A stretch of 26,576 nt of DNA. It comes from JAZDJJ01 sp043804035. GTDB taxonomy: Bacteria > Bacteroidota > Bacteroidia > Palsa-948. The notes beneath the pieces were generated by a model. That model saw only the letters and a list, made by a program, of their open reading frames with translations, was not told where the DNA came from and made no database searches. Below, piece by piece: positions 23,430-26,576 of the stretch; positions within the stretch are counted from its first letter, which is position 1, and every line of letters begins with the position of its first letter. A program made the position numbers and the translations under genes. The DNA lies in the NCBI GenBank assembly GCA_043804035.1, contig JAZDJJ010000137.1:1-26576 (forward strand), in the 5' to 3' direction.

Positions 23430-23582
23430 AGAGCGGTTCCAAAAATTGATTTTTTAACCACAAAGCACACAAAGTCATTTCACAAAGCACACGAAGAACT
23501 CAATAAAATCAATGCTTTGTGAACTTTGTGATTTCTTGGTGACCTTCGTGGTTAAATGTTTTTTGTATTTTTAGAACCGCCC
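23430..23582. repeat. Palindromic repeat element with GCGGTTCC ends and a different core (CACAAAG type)
   Basis: The ends GAGCGGTTCCAAAAATTGAT and TTTTTAGAACCGCCC match those of the elements at 1-137 and 4784-5024, but the interior is a different palindrome: TTAACCACAAAGCACACAAAG against CTTTGTGATTTC...CTTCGTGGTTAA (about 23455-23555; first arm given without its last base is TTAACCACAAAGCACACAAA). Flanking ATTA on both sides may be a target duplication. Confidence 0.75.
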
Positions 23583-23642
23583 ATTATTAAATTTTAAACT
23601 CCCCCAAAAATTTCAAACTTTGGAAAAAAACAAAGTAATAAA

Positions 23643-23891
23643 ATGAAAAAATTAAGTGCAGAAGAATTTGAACAAATGCCTATAAAAGGCACAGGGCGTT
23701 CATCGCAGTTTTACAGAGCCATCATCAATTTGTGTGTAGGAGAATCGTTGTTCATCATAAAAGAAGAATGGAAAGGATATGCAACCCCCACTCGTATCTG
23801 TCGCTACATTATGAAAAAATTTCCATACGTAAAATATCTCTCTGGCAAACTTGCTGATGGTAGTGGTTGGGCAATAAAAAGAGTGGAATGA
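23643..23891 (+). CDS. Small hypothetical protein
   Basis: The 82-residue protein has no signal or membrane segment. It is basic and shows GTGRSSQFYRAIINLCVGES, then IIKEEWKGYATPTRICRYI and a conserved-looking end LADGSGWAIKRVE. I have an impression of similar short proteins in Bacteroidota genomes, but no family or function can be named. The ATG follows AAAGTAATAAA without a clear Shine-Dalgarno. It stands alone between the GCGGTTCC-ended element and an octamer repeat. The compact, basic nature would suit a DNA- or RNA-binding protein, but this is only a guess. Confidence 0.6.
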   Translation: MKKLSAEEFEQMPIKGTGRSSQFYRAIINLCVGESLFIIKEEWKGYATPTRICRYIMKKFPYVKYLSGKLADGSGWAIKRVE

Positions 23892-23892
23892 A

Positions 23893-23932
23893 ACATTGCT
23901 ACATTGCTACATTGCTACATTGCTACATTGTT
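23893..23932. repeat. Octanucleotide tandem repeat ACATTGCT x4-5
   Basis: Four copies of ACATTGCT and one ACATTGTT follow directly after the stop of the 23643 gene and lead into the palindrome CATTGTTAACAATG. It could form part of a weak terminator. Confidence 0.85.
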
Positions 23933-23945
23933 AACAATGAAACAA

Positions 23946-24068
23946 TGATTATTTTTCTTCCATAACTCCTTTTTGATTTTTATCCCGTTCTCGTATTGAG
24001 CTTGCCGAAATATTGGTATTTGAACGATTGCAGAAAATATGTGTAATTAAAAATTTCATGTAGGTTTG
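23946..24068 (+). promoter_or_regulatory. Dispersed promoter repeat with insert, upstream of the HigBA-type pair
   Basis: TTCTTCCATAACTCC, TTTTTGATTTTTATCCCG, then an insert with CTCGTATTGAGCTTGCCGAA and TATTGGTATTTGAAC, then ATGTGTAATT and TAGGTTTG (24061-24068). Unlike other copies it lies 193 bases from the next gene. The space between (24069-24261) holds only small hairpins, AATCC-TACAGA-GGATT and TCACC-ACAAA-GGTGA, and might have lost a gene. Confidence 0.5.
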
Positions 24069-24249
24069 TGCGTAAGTCATAAGAATAAAAAGAATCCTAC
24101 AGAGGATTTCTATTTGTATGATTGAGTACAAAAGGTGTAGCAATCTACCCAGAAACGATGAATAAATCACCACAAAGGTGAAGTGATAAACAAGTTAGGC
24201 AAAATTGTAAAAAAATTAAAATTAAGTTTCGTCATATAGAAACTTCCAT

Positions 24250-24257
24250 TATCTTTG
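24250..24257 (+). promoter_or_regulatory. -7 box TATCTTTG directly before the toxin gene
   Basis: TATCTTTG lies four bases before the ATG at 24262, with TTTC 19 bases upstream. Like the box of hemE it would give an almost leaderless transcript. Confidence 0.55.
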
Positions 24258-24261
24258 CAAA

Positions 24262-24600
24262 ATGATTACAAAATTTGAAATTGAATTTTTAGGAGACGCG
24301 AGGGAGTTTCTTGTTGTCATAGATATTAAGGCCAGAGAGAAACTTATCTATAACATTGACAAAGCAAGTCAATTGAATGATCCGAAACTGTTTAAGAAAT
24401 TAGAAGCGGATATTTGGGAATTCAGAGCGGAAGTAAAGAAAATGCAATATAGGCTCTTAGCATTTTGGGACAAAAGAAACAATATCCGAACATTGGTAAT
24501 CTGTACTCATGGGTTCATTAAGAAAAGAGACAAAGTTCTCAAGGCAGAAATTGAAAAAGCAAAACGAATAATGAAATTATATTTTGAAACATATAAATAA
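24262..24600 (+). CDS. RelE/HigB-type toxin (Gp49-like)
   Basis: The 112-residue protein has the layout of phage-derived Gp49-like/HigB toxins: FEIEFLGDAREFLVVIDIKA, then LEADIWEFRAEVKKMQYRLL, the strand AFWDKRNNIRTLVICTHGF and a final helix IKKRDKVLKAEIEKAKRIM. These toxins are ribosome-dependent mRNA endonucleases. The typical W-E-F-R and H-G-F-x-K-K elements are present, so it appears intact. An XRE-type antitoxin follows after 6 bases, toxin first, as in higBA loci. Confidence 0.85.
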   Translation: MITKFEIEFLGDAREFLVVIDIKAREKLIYNIDKASQLNDPKLFKKLEADIWEFRAEVKKMQYRLLAFWDKRNNIRTLVICTHGFIKKRDKVLKAEIEKAKRIMKLYFETYK

Positions 24601-24606
24601 AAAAAT

Positions 24607-24930
24607 ATGAAAACGAAACTAAAGAAGTATAGCATTGATGAGATCAAAGATGATCTCATTGGTAAAATTGGCACCAAGAAACGCGATGTCTATGAATATG
24701 AACTTCAGATGGACATTATCGGTGAACTCATAAAAAAAGCTCGTTTAGAAAGAAACTTATCCCAGGAGCAATTAGGGAAAATAATCGGAGTACAGAAAGC
24801 TCAAATCTCTAGACTTGAGAGTCGCACTGGTAATGTAACATTGAATACAATTATCAAAGTATTTAACGCATTGAAAGCAAAGATAAAATTTCAATTAGAA
24901 TTTGAAGGATATCATATAAAAGTTACTTGA
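24607..24930 (+). CDS. XRE-family antitoxin (HigA-like)
   Basis: The 107-residue protein has a helix-turn-helix at about residues 51-72 (LSQEQLGKIIGVQKAQISRL) followed by NVTLNTIIKVFNALKAKIKF, as in HigA/XRE antitoxins. The N-terminal 40 residues are probably the part that wraps the toxin. It likely binds the toxin and represses the promoter just before the toxin gene. The pair is flanked by repeats on both sides, in the manner of a movable small cassette. Confidence 0.88.
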   Translation: MKTKLKKYSIDEIKDDLIGKIGTKKRDVYEYELQMDIIGELIKKARLERNLSQEQLGKIIGVQKAQISRLESRTGNVTLNTIIKVFNALKAKIKFQLEFEGYHIKVT

Positions 24931-24941
24931 TAATGCAACAG

Positions 24942-25137
24942 TGCATAACACGGGTTTTGCGTCAGCGCGGGGTAATTGGTAAGATTGAAAATAATTGCAT
25001 ATATTTCTTCCATAACTCCTTTTTGATTTTTATCCCGTTCTCGTATTGAGCTTGCCGAAATATTGGTATTTGAACTTCGGACATTGAGCTTGCCGAAATG
25101 CCGAAAATATGTGTAATTAAAATTTCATGTAGGTTTG
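24942..25137 (+). promoter_or_regulatory. TTGCGTCAG repeat joined to the dispersed promoter repeat, before the 25151 gene
   Basis: AACACGGGTTTTGCGTCAGC, then GCGGGGTAATTGG, is a unit seen again near 26290. It leads into TTGCATATATTTCTTCCATA and the promoter repeat with the longest insert (ATTGAGCTTGCCGAAAT twice), and ends TAGGTTTG (25130-25137), 13 bases before the next ATG. Confidence 0.6.
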
Positions 25138-25150
25138 TAAAAAAAAGAAT

Positions 25151-25375
25151 ATGACCATAAGACAAATTTGTAACGTAATCAACAATCAATTACTAATAAA
25201 GTTGCCGGACAGCTTTAAAGACAAGAAACAAGTACTTGTAATAGTAAACGACTCGGTTGATAATAGATCAAAAAAATATGAATTACTTAAACTAGCTTCT
25301 GTTGACCCATTGTTTAATGCTGACATTAAAGAAATCAATGACGACTTTAATGCAATTGATAGTGAGACATTATGA
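25151..25375 (+). CDS. Probable antitoxin of a MazEF/PemIK-like pair
   Basis: The 74-residue protein begins MTIRQICNVINNQLLIKLPD, a strand-rich start that could form a small dimer, with DKKQVLVIVND after it. The C-terminal 35 residues are acidic and polar (VDPLFNADIKEINDDFNAID), typical of the toxin-binding tail of antitoxins. The assignment rests mainly on the overlap (ATGA at 25372) with a MazF-like frame downstream. As the toxin is broken, this antitoxin may be an orphan. Confidence 0.6.
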   Translation: MTIRQICNVINNQLLIKLPDSFKDKKQVLVIVNDSVDNRSKKYELLKLASVDPLFNADIKEINDDFNAIDSETL

Positions 25376-25524
25376 GTATAAAAAAGTGGACCATTTATAA
25401 AGCAGTGCTTGATCCGGTCATTGGTTCAGAACAAGGCAAGACACGACCTGTACTCGTTATAAGCGAAAATGACATTAACGATTTATTGAATATTGTAAAT
25501 TTGTCTTATATTTACAACCATTAA
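25372..25524 (+). pseudogene. Truncated MazF/PemK-like toxin
   Basis: The 50-codon frame encodes IYKAVLDPVIGSEQGKTRP followed by VLVISENDINDLLNIVN, the N-terminal half of a MazF/PemK-type endoribonuclease, including the conserved G-S-E-Q-G-K-x-R-P-V-L-V segment. Where the family continues with a VxPIT strand, the frame reads LSYIYNH and stops. The remaining 60 or so residues, including the second half of the active site, are absent. The break coincides with the promoter region of the next gene, so downstream DNA probably replaced the rest. It is unlikely to be an active toxin. Confidence 0.75.
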
Positions 25525-25538
25525 AATTAAACTATACA

Positions 25539-25781
25539 ATGGCAAACGAAGTAAATTTAAAAAAGAATTATGACTACATAGTCAGCAATAAGCAGTCCTT
25601 ATTGAACTTATACAGGAATAAATTTATTCTTGTCTATGAGCAACAAGTTGTCGGTTCGTTTGATACCTATGAAGCAGCAGCAGAAACCGGTGTCACAACC
25701 TATGGTACAACCGGAGATTTTCTTGTCTATGAAATGCTGGAAAATGAACCAACAAATTTTTTAATGCTTGCTGAATTATGA
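25539..25781 (+). CDS. DUF5678-like small protein
   Basis: The 80-residue protein resembles DUF5678: a helix with NKQSLLNLYRNKFILVYEQQ, then VVGSFDTYEAAAETGVTTYG, and a strand DFLVYEMLE. Such proteins are small, soluble and of unknown function. Its stop overlaps the start of the retropepsin-like gene as ATGA (25778-25781), so the two are translated together and probably act together. The upstream TATATTTA near 25506, with TTG 18 bases earlier, may be its promoter. The ATG at 25539 follows an A-rich leader without Shine-Dalgarno. Confidence 0.7.
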   Translation: MANEVNLKKNYDYIVSNKQSLLNLYRNKFILVYEQQVVGSFDTYEAAAETGVTTYGTTGDFLVYEMLENEPTNFLMLAEL

Positions 25782-26251
25782 TAAATACTTTTGGATTTCA
25801 AGATAGAGCCGAAATAGAAAAGGACGGTAAAAAAATTCTTGTACCTGTCCCTGCAAATATAGTTTTGTCACGAAAAGGAGCAGTGGTTCCTGTCATTATT
25901 ACTCATCCCAAAAGTGTCATTGACCAATTAACCAAGGAAGGAAAAACTGTCCCACAGGTTGAAGTGAATGCACTTATTGATACCGGTGCATCGTCTTGTG
26001 TTATTTCACCGAAGATTGCCGAACAGTTACAACTTGTCCAAACGGGATTTAGAAACATTACTTCTGTTCAAGATGAACAAAGTCGTCCTGTATATTATTG
26101 TTGGTTTATGTTTCCGTGGGGTCGAGGTAAACAAGTGTCTGTTGCGTCTTGTCCATTAAAAGGAATTGATTGTCTGATTGGACGAGATATTATGCAACAT
26201 TGGCATTTTACTTACAATGGTAAAGATGGATTTATTACTATCTGCGATTAG
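25778..26251 (+). CDS. Retropepsin-like aspartic protease-fold protein
   Basis: The 157-residue protein contains ALIDTGASSCVI (65-76), the D-T-G-A-S active-site motif of retropepsin-like proteases, and DCLIGRDIM (131-139), the matching I-G-R-D end strand. Single-domain members work as dimers. There is no signal peptide, so it is cytoplasmic. The N-terminal part has a strand VPVIITHP and then PQVEVNALID. The substrate is unknown; the translationally coupled small protein upstream is an obvious candidate for a partner, substrate or inhibitor. Protease activity is inferred from the motif only. Confidence 0.82.
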   Translation: MINTFGFQDRAEIEKDGKKILVPVPANIVLSRKGAVVPVIITHPKSVIDQLTKEGKTVPQVEVNALIDTGASSCVISPKIAEQLQLVQTGFRNITSVQDEQSRPVYYCWFMFPWGRGKQVSVASCPLKGIDCLIGRDIMQHWHFTYNGKDGFITICD

Positions 26252-26442
26252 TATTCTGTCTTTGTTATTTGTCGCCCCCTGTTATTGCTAACATGTGTCT
26301 TGCGTCAGTGCGGGATATTGGCAGATTAAAATTTTTTTGCATATATTTTTTCCATAAATCCTTTTTGATGTATCACAATGGGGATATGGAGTATTAGGAT
26401 AAAAATAAATGACGGAGAATTCCATCCGCTCTTCAATCCTGA
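26252..26442. repeat. Gene-free region with second TTGCGTCAG unit and partial promoter repeat
   Basis: GCTAACATGTGTCTTGCGTC, then AGTGCGGGATATTGG, matches the unit near 24947. TTGCATATATTTTTTCCATA and AATCCTTTTTGAT match the beginning of the promoter repeat, but then the sequence diverges and no TAnnTTTG end follows. No gene is seen. Confidence 0.6.
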
Positions 26443-26576
26443 AAACAATAGAACAATAGAACAATAGAACAATAGAACAATAGAACAATAGAACAATAGA
26501 ACAATAGAACAATAGAACAATAGAACAATAGAACAATAGAACAATAGAACAATAGAACAATAGAACAATAGAACAA
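26443..26576. repeat. Octanucleotide tandem array GAACAATA, runs off the window
   Basis: About 16 units of GAACAATA continue to the last base. The minus-strand frames (LLFYCSIV repeats) are artefacts of the array. The full length is not visible. Confidence 0.95.

Noticed and set aside
24942..24980. A true integron attC site after the HigBA-type pair
   Set aside because: No convincing pair of RYYYAAC and GTTRRRY core sites with the right spacing was seen, and there is no integrase gene in the window; kept only as a cassette-like observation.
26288..26568. Minus-strand frames with LLFYCSIV repeats
   Set aside because: They are an artefact of the octamer array at the window end.
1..26576. CRISPR array or tRNA/rRNA genes
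   Set aside because: All the tandem repeats lack unique spacers of constant length, and no tRNA cloverleaf or rRNA segment was recognised by eye.

Overview
The window looks like chromosomal DNA of an uncultured member of the Bacteroidota. The signs are AT-rich coding, two type IX secretion (T9SS) C-terminal sorting tails (one on an intact protein, one a relic), -7 promoter boxes of the Bacteroidota form TAnnTTTG just before many start codons, and almost no Shine-Dalgarno sequences. No rRNA, tRNA, CRISPR array, integrase or transposase was found. All calls come from reading the sequence; no database search was run.

Layout. 1-5362: a minus-strand block gcvT - comB - SPOR protein, split between gcvT and comB by a two-gene ATPase/nuclease-like module flanked by two copies of the comB 5' end, followed by a repeat-filled region with a broken GIY-YIG endonuclease gene. 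5363-10068: surface polysaccharide genes (a small membrane protein, glycosyltransferase, methyltransferase, and a large membrane nucleotide-sugar dehydratase). 10069-15073: a ~655 bp heptanucleotide array ending at the start codon of mqnD (futalosine menaquinone pathway), then hicBA, a PapD-like periplasmic protein, hemE and a relic of a T9SS cargo tail. 15074-19530: a second heptamer array, a 839-residue T9SS protein with 13 Asp-box repeats, and a second secreted protein. 19954-22290: a Wzc-type tyrosine autokinase for polysaccharide export, which fits functionally with the 5.9-10 kb genes. 22300-26576: small genes separated by repeats: a 69 bp triple repeat carrying promoter boxes, two hypothetical genes, a HigBA-type toxin-antitoxin pair, a MazEF-like pair with a truncated toxin, and a coupled DUF5678-like/retropepsin-like pair.

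The most striking feature is the repeat content. (i) A dispersed repeat ends in a TAnnTTTG box and lies 12-24 bases upstream of five unrelated genes, so it probably acts as a mobile promoter; short modules have been inserted inside several copies. (ii) Palindromic elements share the same outer ends but carry different inner palindromes. (iii) Tandem repeats mostly grow in steps of seven bases, also inside coding sequence (mqnD and the signal peptide of the T9SS protein). The best candidate for an undescribed system is the ATPase plus PD-(D/E)XK-like module at 1.4-3.4 kb; the second is the DUF5678-like/retropepsin-like pair at 25.5-26.3 kb.
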